From: Granulosicoccus sp036478595
GTDB taxonomy: Bacteria; Pseudomonadota; Gammaproteobacteria; Granulosicoccales; Granulosicoccaceae
Assembly: GCA_036478595.1 (NCBI GenBank)
Contig: JAZGEF010000009.1
Coordinates: forward strand, 1-64,000
Reading direction: 5' to 3'
DNA: 64,000 bases
Shown: piece by piece, positions 35,682 to 44,638 of the stretch
Layout: each line of letters begins with the position of its first letter
How positions within the stretch are numbered: position 1 is the first letter of the stretch
Notes under the pieces: model-generated
Database searches by the model: none
What the model was told of the DNA's origin: nothing
What the model saw: only the letters and a program-made list of their open reading frames with translations
Position numbers and translations under genes: made by a program

Positions 35682-37279
35682 AGATGGTTATTTCGCCTGC
35701 AGATTTTATCGATGTAGGAGATCCACTACCGAAAGGTAGCGGTGCTGCAAACGATAACGAGCAACCGGTAGAAACTATCGTGTCTAAGCCTCTCAGCGGC
35801 GATCTGCTCCCATTCACCGACCTGCCCTATACATTTGCCAAACGACACGGCGTACTTCTCGAAAGAGCGCTTGATGGCCAGCTTGTTCTTATACATCGTA
35901 GTAACGTCAGCGTTATGGCTTTGACAGAGGCACGACGCAAAGCAGGCCAATCTTTGACGCTCGAGCCGATCAGCAATGACGATTTTGACGCACGGCTAAC
36001 TCGCCATTACGAAGGTGAAACCAGTCAAGCCATCGATATCATGGATGACTTCGGCGACGATTTAAATCTTGAAGCACTAGCCGACGCATTACCCGAACCT
36101 GAAGATCTACTCGAATCCACCGATGATGCACCCGTCATACGGCTAATCAACGCCATGTTGACTGAAGCCGTCCGCAAGCAAGCATCGGATATCCATATAG
36201 AGCCGTTCGAAACGCGCCTAGCTGTTCGGTACCGCGTAGATGGTGTGATGCAGAAATTGCTCGACCCACCTCGCGCGATCGCACCCTTGGTGATTTCGCG
36301 TTTAAAAGTAATGGCAAAGATAGATATTGCCGAGCGACGTAAACCTCAGGATGGTCGTATTTCACTTCGAGTTGCTGGGCGTCCAGTGGATGTACGAGTA
36401 TCAACATTGCCATCAATTCACGGCGAACGAGTGGTACTGCGTTTACTCGACAAACAAGCCGGGCGGCTCGATCTAGAGCATCTTGGTATGCCCGATCATG
36501 CATTGCGGGGCTTAACAAAAACACTATCGATGTCACACGGCATCGTGTTGGTGACTGGCCCAACGGGTAGTGGTAAAACCACTACCTTGTATGCCGCCTT
36601 ATCGCGTTTAAACACGACGCGCTCATCGATTCTCACAATAGAAGATCCAATCGAGTATTACATAGACGGCATTGGTCAAACTCAGGTTAACAACAAAGTT
36701 GACCTGGACTTTGCAAACGGCTTACGCGCAATTTTGCGTCAGGATCCCGATATCGTGATGGTCGGTGAGATACGTGATATGGAAACAGCAGAAATTGCGG
36801 TTCAAGCCAGTTTGACAGGTCACCTTGTACTTTCAACACTACACACCAACACGGCAGTGGGGTCTGTTACTCGCCTACGTGACATGGGCATTGAACCCTT
36901 TCTGCTCTCATCAAGCTTGGTCGGTTTGGTCGCGCAGCGCTTAGTCCGTGTTTTATGCGTTGACTGCAAAAGAGTCACAGCACCCACTCACAGTGAGCTA
37001 AAAACCTTAGGTGCCACCGTCAGCCAGGTTGGCAGGGTTTGCGCATCGCATGGTTGCGAGAAGTGTAACCACACAGGCTATACAGGCCGAACCGGTATCT
37101 ATGAAGTGGTTGAAGTAGACGAGACTATGCGCACCATGATCCATGACGGCGCAGCAGAGCAAGATATTGAAAGCTACGCACGGTCGCGTAGCCCAGGCAT
37201 TCAAGACGATGGTAAGCGATTGGTTCTTGAAGGCAAGACATCACTTGAGGAAGTGCTACGCGTCGCTCGAGAGAGTTAA
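35678..37279 (+). CDS. gspE: Type II secretion ATPase GspE
   Basis: Cytoplasmic hexameric ATPase that powers pseudopilus assembly. The 533 residues have an N-terminal docking domain, an Asp-rich linker (about 110-147), ASDIHIEPFE near 169, Walker A GPTGSGKTTT near 295, Walker B DIVMVGEIRD near 358 and the zinc module of GspE/PilB (CVDC near 428 and CEKC near 462). The gene overlaps gspD by 4 bases and gspF by 1 (TAATG). Confidence 0.96.
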   Translation: MKMVISPADFIDVGDPLPKGSGAANDNEQPVETIVSKPLSGDLLPFTDLPYTFAKRHGVLLERALDGQLVLIHRSNVSVMALTEARRKAGQSLTLEPISNDDFDARLTRHYEGETSQAIDIMDDFGDDLNLEALADALPEPEDLLESTDDAPVIRLINAMLTEAVRKQASDIHIEPFETRLAVRYRVDGVMQKLLDPPRAIAPLVISRLKVMAKIDIAERRKPQDGRISLRVAGRPVDVRVSTLPSIHGERVVLRLLDKQAGRLDLEHLGMPDHALRGLTKTLSMSHGIVLVTGPTGSGKTTTLYAALSRLNTTRSSILTIEDPIEYYIDGIGQTQVNNKVDLDFANGLRAILRQDPDIVMVGEIRDMETAEIAVQASLTGHLVLSTLHTNTAVGSVTRLRDMGIEPFLLSSSLVGLVAQRLVRVLCVDCKRVTAPTHSELKTLGATVSQVGRVCASHGCEKCNHTGYTGRTGIYEVVEVDETMRTMIHDGAAEQDIESYARSRSPGIQDDGKRLVLEGKTSLEEVLRVARES

Positions 37280-38514
37280 TGGCTGCGTTTGAATACCTTG
37301 CGCTTGATACGCGAGGACGTGAAAAAAAGGGTGTACTAGAAGCCGATACCGCAAGGCTTGCGCGACAGCTTCTGCGTCAGGATAGCTTGACCCCGCTTGA
37401 GATTCACGAAGCCTCAGTACGCCGTGGCGGCTCCAAAAGCAAATCCAACGGCAAGCAAACGCAAGCACAATTTCGGGGTGGCATCAAAACCGGCGATCTC
37501 GCTTTGATTACTCGGCAGATTGCCACGCTTAGCGCAGCGGGTACGCCGCTTGAAGAATCTCTATCTGCCGTCGCCAGACAAACCGAAAAGCCGCGTATCA
37601 AATCGCTATTGTTATCCGTACGCTCCAAAGTAATGGAAGGCCACTCCTTTGCTGACGCATTAAAGGACTATCCAAAAGTTTTTCCAGAAATTTATCAAGC
37701 GACCGTATCAGCCGGTGAACAATCTGGACACTTGGATGCCGTGCTTGAACGCTTGGCGGATTACACAGAAGAGCGGCAGGCGGCTAACGCCACCATCAAA
37801 AAGGCATTGATCTATCCGAGCATGTTGGTCATTGCCTCTATATTGATCGTATCGTTTCTCTTAGCCTACGTCGTGCCGCAGGTTGTGCAGGTGTTTGATG
37901 GCATGGGCCAGGAACTCCCCGGCTTAACGCAAGGCCTGCTAGCCGCCAGTGCTTTTGTCAAAAAATGGGGATTGCTACTGGCATTGATCGCTATTGTTGG
38001 CTACTTCGCGTTTCGCCACGCGATGACAAACGAAGCATTCAAATTTCGTGTGCACACGTTTTATTTAAAACTACCCTTGGCCAAACGCTTGATACGGGGT
38101 TTCAACACAGCGCAGTTCGCGCGTACCCTAAGCATTCTGGCCGCTAGTGGTGTACCCGTGCTGGAAGCCTTGGATATAGCCGCTCAGGTAATAACCAATC
38201 GGCCTATGCGTAAAGCAGTCGATACGGCCGCGGCTCAGGTTCGCGAAGGTTCGACCTTAGGCGACGCACTGGAACGAACTGATTATTTCCCACCAATGCT
38301 ATTGCATCTCATCTCTAGTGGCGAAGCATCGGGTCGGTTGGATTTCATGCTAGAGAAAGCAGCGACTCACCAGGAACGCGAGCTAAATTCCCTGATGTCG
38401 ATATTTTTAGGCTTATTCGAGCCGATGATAATTTTGATAATGGGTGGGATCGTACTGATGATCGTACTGGGTATCTTGCTGCCAATATTTGATATGAACC
38501 AGCTGGTTGCGTAA
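37279..38514 (+). CDS. gspF: Type II secretion inner-membrane protein GspF
   Basis: Polytopic core of the inner platform. The 411 residues hold two T2SSF repeats (about 72-195 and 275-397), each followed by membrane helices (near 172-194, 224-243 and 376-401). The N-terminal FEYLALDTRGREKKGVLEAD is typical. It ends the operon: the genes for pseudopilins GspG-K and for GspL-N do not follow, so the remaining parts must be elsewhere on the chromosome. Confidence 0.95.
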   Translation: MAAFEYLALDTRGREKKGVLEADTARLARQLLRQDSLTPLEIHEASVRRGGSKSKSNGKQTQAQFRGGIKTGDLALITRQIATLSAAGTPLEESLSAVARQTEKPRIKSLLLSVRSKVMEGHSFADALKDYPKVFPEIYQATVSAGEQSGHLDAVLERLADYTEERQAANATIKKALIYPSMLVIASILIVSFLLAYVVPQVVQVFDGMGQELPGLTQGLLAASAFVKKWGLLLALIAIVGYFAFRHAMTNEAFKFRVHTFYLKLPLAKRLIRGFNTAQFARTLSILAASGVPVLEALDIAAQVITNRPMRKAVDTAAAQVREGSTLGDALERTDYFPPMLLHLISSGEASGRLDFMLEKAATHQERELNSLMSIFLGLFEPMIILIMGGIVLMIVLGILLPIFDMNQLVA

Positions 38515-38650
38515 AGATGCGCAGTTATGATCAGTTTTTTGAATATTCAGTTTTAGTGCATCAACTTACAAACTTCAAAATTGCTGAATCAATTCGCTAG
38601 ACGAAAGCGGTACACAACGATGACATCAAGCAACAGTTAGCTTTCTTCGC

Positions 38651-38848
38651 TCAAACTTCTTCGGCAGGTGCTGCGCCAAAAGGAAATTGCTGTACTGAAT
38701 CCATTTGCTCACATGCTCTGCGAACCATCAAATCAGTAATTTCTTGCTCAACGTCACGGATATCAACCGTGGCGCCATAACAAAGCTCGCTTGGCAAAGG
38801 TGCTAAACCTTTGTCGCCAAATAGCTCTTCATTTTTCAATGCTTGCAT
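38651..38848 (-). CDS. Small conserved-looking protein downstream of PPK2
   Basis: A 65-residue acidic protein, not recognised. It begins MQALKNEELFGDKGLAPLP and ends FGAAPAEEV, with a central helical stretch (DVEQEITDLMVRRACEQMDSV). No signal or membrane segment. Starts at TTG 38905 (directly after the PPK2 stop), ATG 38854 and ATG 38848 are possible; GGGAAG lies 7 bases before the last, which is preferred. It appears to be co-transcribed with PPK2 and could be a partner, but that is only a guess from position. Confidence 0.5.
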   Translation of the reverse strand: MQALKNEELFGDKGLAPLPSELCYGATVDIRDVEQEITDLMVRRACEQMDSVQQFPFGAAPAEEV

Positions 38849-38905
38849 AATCATACTTCCCAGATTTTTGGCTGTGCGATATCCCTTACGCAAAAGCCTG
38901 TCCAA

Positions 38906-39787
38906 CTATTGGTCTTCATCGTCAAGATGAGCGATGTAATCACTAAATTGCGCCAGCTGTTCCGCTGACTGCTCGGGGTACTGCATTGGTAGCGCTTGCA
39001 TGGTGTCGGCAATTATCTTCGCCACGCAATAACGCATATAGGGTTTGTTATCAGCGGGAATAGCATGCCAAGGCGCATGGCTACGTGAAGTCTCATTGAG
39101 TAAACTCTGATACGCAGCCATGTAATCGTCCCAAACACCACGCTCTGATAAATCATTTTTTGAGAATTTCCAATATTTTTCTGGTGTTTGCAGTCGTTCA
39201 AGAAAACGTCGTTTTTGTTCGCCGCGCGATACGTTTAACCAAAACTTCAATACCACTGTGCCATTTCGCGCCAGATGTTGTTCTTGGTCACGAATAGAAT
39301 CAAACCGTTCATCCCAAATTTTGTCCATATCAGGCTGCGGTAAACGCTGATTGGCCAAATACGCCGAGCGCACGCGCACCGCGAGTACTTCTTCGTAGTA
39401 ACTGCGATTGAAGATGCCGATGCGACCACGCTCAGGTAGCCGCTTGTTACTACGCCACATAAAATCGTGATCGAGCTCTTGGCTTGATGGTGATTTAAAC
39501 GAGAACACCTGACAACCAGCCGGATTAACACCGCTCATCACAGCTCTTATCGTGCCGTCTTTGCCGGCAGCATCCATCGCTTGGAAAACCAACAGCAAGG
39601 AAAAGCGGTCGTGTGCATACAGTTTGCGCTGTAGCTCGCTAATCGTTTTAACGCGTTTTTTGAGTTTCTTCTCTAGGCTTTTTTTACTTGGAACATCGCC
39701 TTCAGGTGATGAGGCATGTGAGGCCAGATCAAAGCTGCCATCGAAAGGCACGGTTAACGATGATTGCGGAGGAATAAACAGGCTCAT
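38906..39787 (-). CDS. ppk2: Polyphosphate kinase 2 (PPK2 family)
   Basis: Uses polyphosphate to phosphorylate nucleotides (AMP and/or ADP), in the cytoplasm. The 293 residues have a Walker A-like loop AMDAAGKDGT (70-79), a GVNPAGCQV stretch, the lid region FNRSYYEEVLAVRV and Walker B-like KFWLNVSRGEQKRR. The pattern MDAAGKDGT...SGVNPAG resembles the class that acts on AMP and ADP, rather than the short class I enzymes, but substrate choice cannot be fixed by eye. The start ATG 39787 has GGAGG ahead (39768-39772 is in-gene on the other side of the start, so the site is weak) and fits family N-termini. Confidence 0.88.
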   Translation of the reverse strand: MSLFIPPQSSLTVPFDGSFDLASHASSPEGDVPSKKSLEKKLKKRVKTISELQRKLYAHDRFSLLLVFQAMDAAGKDGTIRAVMSGVNPAGCQVFSFKSPSSQELDHDFMWRSNKRLPERGRIGIFNRSYYEEVLAVRVRSAYLANQRLPQPDMDKIWDERFDSIRDQEQHLARNGTVVLKFWLNVSRGEQKRRFLERLQTPEKYWKFSKNDLSERGVWDDYMAAYQSLLNETSRSHAPWHAIPADNKPYMRYCVAKIIADTMQALPMQYPEQSAEQLAQFSDYIAHLDDEDQ

Positions 39788-39856
39788 CGCAAGCCACCTT
39801 GTCGCTTTGTACGCACAAATTTGGAAAATATTTGTGGCCGGCACGGCAAAACGGTG

Positions 39857-39870
39857 CTACCTATAGGTAG
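39857..39870. promoter_or_regulatory. 14-bp perfect palindrome upstream of PPK2
   Basis: CTACCTATAGGTAG lies 70 bases upstream of the PPK2 start and could be an operator for a dimeric regulator; the regulator is unknown. Otherwise the 378-base gap 39788-40165 holds only a terminator candidate for the MOSC gene. Confidence 0.4.
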
Positions 39871-40108
39871 GCCATTGGGTTTTAATCCAGTTATTTGTGC
39901 CGAAATGGTTAAAATCATATCATTGCTGCCAGCATTTATTCCCTGGAAACCCAGTTATCGACCCAAAGCTATAGAAGTAACGTTCATACAGCCACGTTAC
40001 AGATACAGGCTTAAACGAAACTGAAAGACAGCTTTTAAGGCGGTAATTTCCCTAGACAGTTAATTGGCAACATCTGCGCCATCACGTTTACGTGGGTGCA
40101 CATGGTAG

Positions 40109-40133
40109 AAAAATGGCGCGGGACAAGACCCGC
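40109..40133 (-). terminator. Terminator after the CopD-MOSC pair
   Basis: On the minus strand GCGGG / CCCGC with a 6-base loop (40118-40133), then GCCA and five T (40113-40109). Lies about 32 bases after the MOSC stop. Confidence 0.5.
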
Positions 40134-40165
40134 TTGGACGTGCCTGAAGACGTTTTGAGTGCGGA

Positions 40166-40741
40166 CTAAGGCTGCCAGGTGACCGCTGGTGGAATATGCA
40201 GCTGGGCCCTCTCGCCCTGCTGGATACGGCCCGGACGTTCGACCCATAAGGTGATACCACGCATGCCTTTTGCCGCTCTGGCAAATCGATAGCCTTGATC
40301 GGGATGATGCCTGGCGATGATATCGGCAGGGTATCGGCAAGGTGCATTTTCCATATCCACCACCAAGGAAACACCACCTTCAAAGATGATGCGGGAGGAA
40401 GGCGGTAATTGGCTAAATTGTTTAAAACCACGAAACACAAGATTAGCGCCAATCCATTCTGGATTGATAGTTTCAATTTCCATACGCTTTGCGATGTTAA
40501 TGAGCTCTTCATCACTCAGCGCAGAAATCTGTCGGGTATTTCTTATCTCGGTACCTGCCGCATACTGCTTTTTCACTCGTATACAGGCAGGACGAGTTAA
40601 CCCAGTGTGAGTATCACCTTCAAAGCCTCCATAGCTCACTTCGATGGATTCAACTTGCGATGTTGTTAAATCGGATGCATCAGAATTGATCGCTAGCCAC
40701 ACTGCGCTAGCAGTTAAACCCGTAGCGTTCAACATGCTCAC
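40166..40741 (-). CDS. MOSC domain protein
   Basis: MOSC (molybdenum cofactor sulfurase C-terminal) proteins carry sulfur on a conserved cysteine or reduce N-hydroxylated compounds with a molybdenum cofactor. The 191 residues hold the family core with GFEGDTHTG near 39-47, a GANLVFRG stretch near 98 and the conserved cysteine in ENAPCRYPA (Cys135). Partner and substrate are unknown. The GTG start at 40741 overlaps the stop of the CopD gene (GTGA); ATG 40735 is an alternative. Co-transcribed with CopD. Confidence 0.85.
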   Translation of the reverse strand: MSMLNATGLTASAVWLAINSDASDLTTSQVESIEVSYGGFEGDTHTGLTRPACIRVKKQYAAGTEIRNTRQISALSDEELINIAKRMEIETINPEWIGANLVFRGFKQFSQLPPSSRIIFEGGVSLVVDMENAPCRYPADIIARHHPDQGYRFARAAKGMRGITLWVERPGRIQQGERAQLHIPPAVTWQP

Positions 40742-41193
40742 AAATAGCGCCCTGCTGTCACGGCAATCAGTAACACCATGCCTAATATCAAATTAACCAA
40801 TACGGTTAGCCTAATTTGATTTAATGCCGCGCCCGCCGTAGGCCAGTTTTCTGCAACGACCGCCTTTTTAAACACTTGATAAGGGCGCACTAACATTGAG
40901 AAAAACAACAAAACCATGGCCCAGCCAATCAGCTGCATCAGGTGCACATAAAAAGGGCTATTTGCAAAACCTCCGTATTTCAAAAAAACCATCGCATAGC
41001 CCGTTAGCAGCAGCAACAATATACTGAGCATTACCCATGGGAAGAATTTGTTAAATACGCCTTGCCAGAGTACTAAGCGGCGAGCGGGTTCGTAGTTAGC
41101 GACGGCAGGACGCAACACAACGTAAGCAAAAAACATCCCGCCAATCCAGATAACAGCGCAAATAAGATGTGCAGCATGTGCCAGCGCGTTCAT
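40738..41193 (-). CDS. CopD family membrane protein
   Basis: A 151-residue inner-membrane protein with four predicted helices (about 5-25, 49-70, 83-103 and 126-147). The conserved HxxCxxxWxGG-type start (HLICAVIWIGGMFF, 9-22) and spaced histidines place it in the CopD/DUF2269-like group, some members of which bind haem or copper. It is shorter than copper-resistance CopD and has no copC nearby, so copper transport is not implied. It overlaps the MOSC gene by 4 bases. Confidence 0.8.
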   Translation of the reverse strand: MNALAHAAHLICAVIWIGGMFFAYVVLRPAVANYEPARRLVLWQGVFNKFFPWVMLSILLLLLTGYAMVFLKYGGFANSPFYVHLMQLIGWAMVLLFFSMLVRPYQVFKKAVVAENWPTAGAALNQIRLTVLVNLILGMVLLIAVTAGRYL

Positions 41194-41267
41194 AATCTTA
41201 CCAAGTGAGTAAAGCTAAGCAGTATAAACCAACCACAGCTGCAATCAGCATTTACACGCGCAAACCA

Positions 41268-42671
41268 CTAACAATCAGGGAAGCTAACCGGCACCTCAAC
41301 GACATTAATCGCCAATCCACCACGAGCGGTTTCTTTATATTTGGTTTTCATATCGGCACCGGTATCGCGCATGGTTTTGATTACCTTATCAAGGGAGACG
41401 AAATGCGTACCATCCCCACGAAGCGCAATGCGTGACGCATTGATGGCTTTTACCGAGCCCATTGCGTTACGTTCAATACAAGGCACTTGTACCAAGCCAC
41501 CCACTGGATCGCAGGTTAAACCCAAATTATGTTCCATACCAATTTCAGCAGCGTTTTCCACTTGCTCGGGTGTTCCGCCCATTACCGCTGCCAAGCCGCC
41601 GGCAGCCATCGAGCAAGCCGATCCAACTTCGCCCTGGCAACCCACCTCGGCACCCGAAATAGACGCGTTTTCTTTGTAGAGAATACCGATAGCGCCAGCA
41701 GTTAATAAAAAATCGACAATGCCTTTCTCACTACTGCCTGGGCAAAAGCGATCGTAGTAATGCATAACCGCAGGAATGATACCCGCGGCGCCATTAGTGG
41801 GCGCAGTGATAATACGCCCGCCTCCGGCGTTTTCTTCGTTAACAGCTAGCGCATACAAATTAACCCAATCCATAGTGGTTAATGGGTCCTTCAGCGCGGC
41901 TTCTGGATTAGACGATAACTTGCGATACATATCAGCCGCGCGCCGTTTTACTTTCAAACCACCAGGCAATATCCCGTCCTGCTGACAACCGCGATTGACA
42001 CACTCTTGCATCGTTTGCCACAGCGATAACAAATCTTGATTAATCTCTTTTTTACTACGCCAGGTGAGTTCGTTTGCCATCATGATTTCTGCAATCGATT
42101 TTTTATGCTCTTTGCATATTTCCAGTAGGCGATCACCTGTGTTAAATGGATACTTTAAAGGCGTGTCGTCAGCTTTGATCTGATTTCCGTTTGCAGTGGC
42201 TTTTTCATCTAAAACAAAACCACCGCCAACCGAATAAAACGTTCGCGTTAAAAGCATTGCGTTATCAGCATCAAAAGCTGTAAATACCATAGCGTTTGGG
42301 TGATAAGGCAATGATTTGCGTCTGTGCATAATTAAATCGCGTGGCTCGTCAAACGCAATCTGTTTAGCCCCTGCAAGGTTAAATTGCCTAGAGCTGCGGA
42401 TCTCTGCCAATCGGGTGTCGATATTTTCGACGTCAACATCAGATGGCGAGTCACCCTCTAAACCAAGCAACACTGCCTTGTCGCTGCCATGTCCTTTGCC
42501 GGTCGCACCGAGTGAGCCGAGCAGGTCGGTTTTAACTCGCGTAACGCTATCGAGCATGCCATCATCAACCAGGCCTTGTGCAAAATCCCGCGCGGCCACC
42601 ATCGGCCCCACAGTATGCGAGCTTGACGGACCAATACCTACTTTAAATAAATCGAAAACACTGATGGCCAT
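41268..42671 (-). CDS. sdaA: L-serine ammonia-lyase, iron-sulfur type
   Basis: Splits L-serine into pyruvate and ammonia with a [4Fe-4S] cluster. The 467 residues form the single-chain enzyme: a beta domain at about 1-150 (FKVGIGPSSSHTVGPM at the start) and an alpha domain with the cluster cysteines in GCQGEVGSACSM near 342, LTCDPVGG near 383 and VPCIERNA near 394. The length is normal. A 10-bp palindrome CACTATAGTG at 42706-42715 overlaps a possible -10 box (TATAGT) upstream. It stands alone. Confidence 0.95.
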   Translation of the reverse strand: MAISVFDLFKVGIGPSSSHTVGPMVAARDFAQGLVDDGMLDSVTRVKTDLLGSLGATGKGHGSDKAVLLGLEGDSPSDVDVENIDTRLAEIRSSRQFNLAGAKQIAFDEPRDLIMHRRKSLPYHPNAMVFTAFDADNAMLLTRTFYSVGGGFVLDEKATANGNQIKADDTPLKYPFNTGDRLLEICKEHKKSIAEIMMANELTWRSKKEINQDLLSLWQTMQECVNRGCQQDGILPGGLKVKRRAADMYRKLSSNPEAALKDPLTTMDWVNLYALAVNEENAGGGRIITAPTNGAAGIIPAVMHYYDRFCPGSSEKGIVDFLLTAGAIGILYKENASISGAEVGCQGEVGSACSMAAGGLAAVMGGTPEQVENAAEIGMEHNLGLTCDPVGGLVQVPCIERNAMGSVKAINASRIALRGDGTHFVSLDKVIKTMRDTGADMKTKYKETARGGLAINVVEVPVSFPDC

Positions 42672-42852
42672 GAGCGGGCTCTTTTGTAGATCAAACGATG
42701 AGCCACACTATAGTGAATAAGCGATGGGTATTGCACTGTACACGGTAAGCATTACACAGGTTGCGACACCTGCACTCGATAACCAGGAACTAAGCCGCAC
42801 AATTGCATAACCACCATAAAGAAGGTGCCAAATGGCTGGGCTGGGGGGGGGC

Positions 42853-43491
42853 TTATTGGTAGGTTCCAACAAAACGCTGGATTGTTGCTGCTGCCACTGA
42901 AACCGAGTGATTTTGCAGCTTTACGTAACGATCACCGCTGAGGTAAGCACCATAGCCACGCAACATTCCCAGCAACTGATAACTGCCTTGGTAACAAGTC
43001 AGTAAACCACCGCCGGATTGGCCAGAGTCTATTGGCGCGCTTGTGTGCAGAGCACCACTGCGGTTACGTTGAAACACACCAGAGGATGTAGTAATTCCTT
43101 GTGCTCTTGGGAAACCCACTGCCCAAACTGCTTGCTGATGGTTTGGCTCAACCTGAGTAAAGGGTATTGGGGTAATGTTTTTGGTATCAACCGTCAGTAT
43201 CGCTAAGTCGGATTGGTGATCAATCAAAACAAGGTTGGCAAGCTGAAAGCCTTCGTCAACTTTCACAAAGAAGCGCCCAGCGCCCTTTACTGCATGAGCT
43301 GCAGTCAACACTTTGTTTCGTGCAATCACCACACCACTGGCATGGCTGCCGTTGTCAGTCGCTATTGGAAGTATTGCTTTAAGCGCAAGTTCGTCTGGCC
43401 ACTGGCATTCAGCCGCGGCCATCAATGCTGGGCTATACCAACTCACGGTATAGAGCACTGCAGCCAATATTATTTTTCCGCCCCTCATCAC
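42853..43491 (-). CDS. Secreted trypsin-like serine protease
   Basis: A 212-residue exported protease of the S1/trypsin-like fold. A signal peptide covers about 1-27 (cut near MAAA-ECQ). The catalytic triad is visible: His66 in LTAAHA, Asp95 in QSDLAIL and Ser159 in SGQSGGG. There is no PDZ domain, so it is not DegP-like. The start is GTG or ATG at 43491/43488, with GAGGAT ahead. Cys29 and Cys166 may form a disulfide. A run of nine C follows directly after the stop on the coding strand. It may be a type II secretion substrate; this is not shown. Confidence 0.85.
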   Translation of the reverse strand: MMRGGKIILAAVLYTVSWYSPALMAAAECQWPDELALKAILPIATDNGSHASGVVIARNKVLTAAHAVKGAGRFFVKVDEGFQLANLVLIDHQSDLAILTVDTKNITPIPFTQVEPNHQQAVWAVGFPRAQGITTSSGVFQRNRSGALHTSAPIDSGQSGGGLLTCYQGSYQLLGMLRGYGAYLSGDRYVKLQNHSVSVAAATIQRFVGTYQ

Positions 43492-43827
43492 ATTAGATCC
43501 TCACGGCTTTTATCATCCGTGTTGAATTGACCTATCGACGAAGTGCCAGAGACGTAAACCACATCAACTCGTATAGCTAGTCGATATGTGTACTGGTTCC
43601 TCGCGAATGATCAAAACGGTGGGATTGTTCCCACTCCCAAAGCCATATTTATTTTTAATTATTGTCTGCAGCAACCTAGAAAGCTGCTACAGCTTCGGCT
43701 CAGTCTATCGTAAGCCAAGGCGGGAATATAGGGCTGTCAGAGCCGAGTTTATGACGTTTAGTAGCTTGTTTAGTAAGATTTTAAATCAGCATATAAAGGT
43801 AAATGCTTGATATGCAAAACTATGTGC
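43492..43827. other. Intergenic gap without a supported gene
   Basis: About 336 bases between the protease gene and the Slp lipoprotein gene. The short open frames do not resemble proteins and lack ribosome sites. The part 43640-43660 is AT-rich and may hold the protease or lipoprotein control region, but no clear promoter was seen. Confidence 0.5.
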
Positions 43828-44352
43828 TCAGCCACCTAGCGATATGCCAATACCAAAAACAACACCTGTTTTTGCTGGTTTATCAGTGAGCCACAAATGC
43901 AGCTCATTTGAAGTAATAGTCGGGTATTGATAATCGGAATCGCCGACTGTGCCCTGCGTCACATCTTGCACAGAGCCCAGCACGGTGATCAAGCGACCTT
44001 GCTGATAACTGGCAAGTTCAAGATAGCCTGCAGATTGAATTAAAAAGCGCCCCGTTGGTTTTTCGTCGGTTAGTGGGCGTTGGTAATTGGACAAGGGGTA
44101 GGACAAAATTTCAAGTTGTGTTCTGTCGCTTAAGTTGTGTGCGCTCACAATGACACCACCCCAGATAACCTTTCCACTGGGCACATCACCGCATTCTTCA
44201 TTAGTTGCGGCAACAATGCTATGAGGGTTTTGATTAAGCACGTCAATCGAATCTACATCAAACACAGGGTTGGTTGCACAACTAACCAGGCTTGCAACAA
44301 GCACACTGTAATAAAGTGCTAAGCGTGCGTGTTTTTTAATAAAGTTAATCAA
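43828..44352 (-). CDS. slp: Slp family outer-membrane lipoprotein
   Basis: A 174-residue lipoprotein: signal peptide with lipobox VASLVSC (Cys25), Ala at +2, hence the outer membrane. The body matches the Slp/YeaY family (VIWGGVIVSAHNLSDRTQLEILSYPL; GRFLIQSAGYLE). Slp is induced by starvation and stationary phase in E. coli; its role here is not known. No ATG is available; TTG at 44352 is the only start that gives the signal peptide, with AGGGCAG upstream. Confidence 0.85.
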   Translation of the reverse strand: MINFIKKHARLALYYSVLVASLVSCATNPVFDVDSIDVLNQNPHSIVAATNEECGDVPSGKVIWGGVIVSAHNLSDRTQLEILSYPLSNYQRPLTDEKPTGRFLIQSAGYLELASYQQGRLITVLGSVQDVTQGTVGDSDYQYPTITSNELHLWLTDKPAKTGVVFGIGISLGG

Positions 44353-44490
44353 AACGTGAACTGCCCTTCTTGTCCATCAAGCACACTGTGAAGTCGATGA
44401 CACATTATGCGGCGGTGGAAGAGCCGTTTAACTGCGGAATAAACTCATTTGCATTGTTTCACGATTTGATCCGCAAGCTCCGCCCAGGCA

Positions 44491-44514
44491 TTTTTGTGCT
44501 TTCAGGCACAAAAA
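44491..44514. repeat. 9-bp inverted repeat upstream of the 44639 gene
   Basis: TTTTTGTGC / GCACAAAAA with a 6-base loop. The T-run comes before and the A-run after, the reverse of a terminator, on both strands. It may be a protein-binding site in the gap between the Slp gene and the next gene (44353-44638). Nothing else is seen in that gap. Confidence 0.5.
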
Positions 44515-44638
44515 CTGGTCAGATTGGGAAATATTGGACCATTTTTTCTCGTTAGGGTCGCTATTAACAACATATTGGCGAACATTCAGCTAAAAATAAA
44601 GTCTCAGTTTATAGCGCTGGGCGATAACGAGGTAACCC

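Noticed and set aside
42843..42851. Run of nine G (C on the coding strand of the protease), a possible phase-variation tract
   Set aside because: It lies directly after the protease stop codon, so slippage cannot change the protein; a sequencing or assembly length error is also possible.
43586..43810. 74-codon open frame in the gap before the Slp gene
   Set aside because: No ribosome site, no family features, uneven amino-acid make-up.
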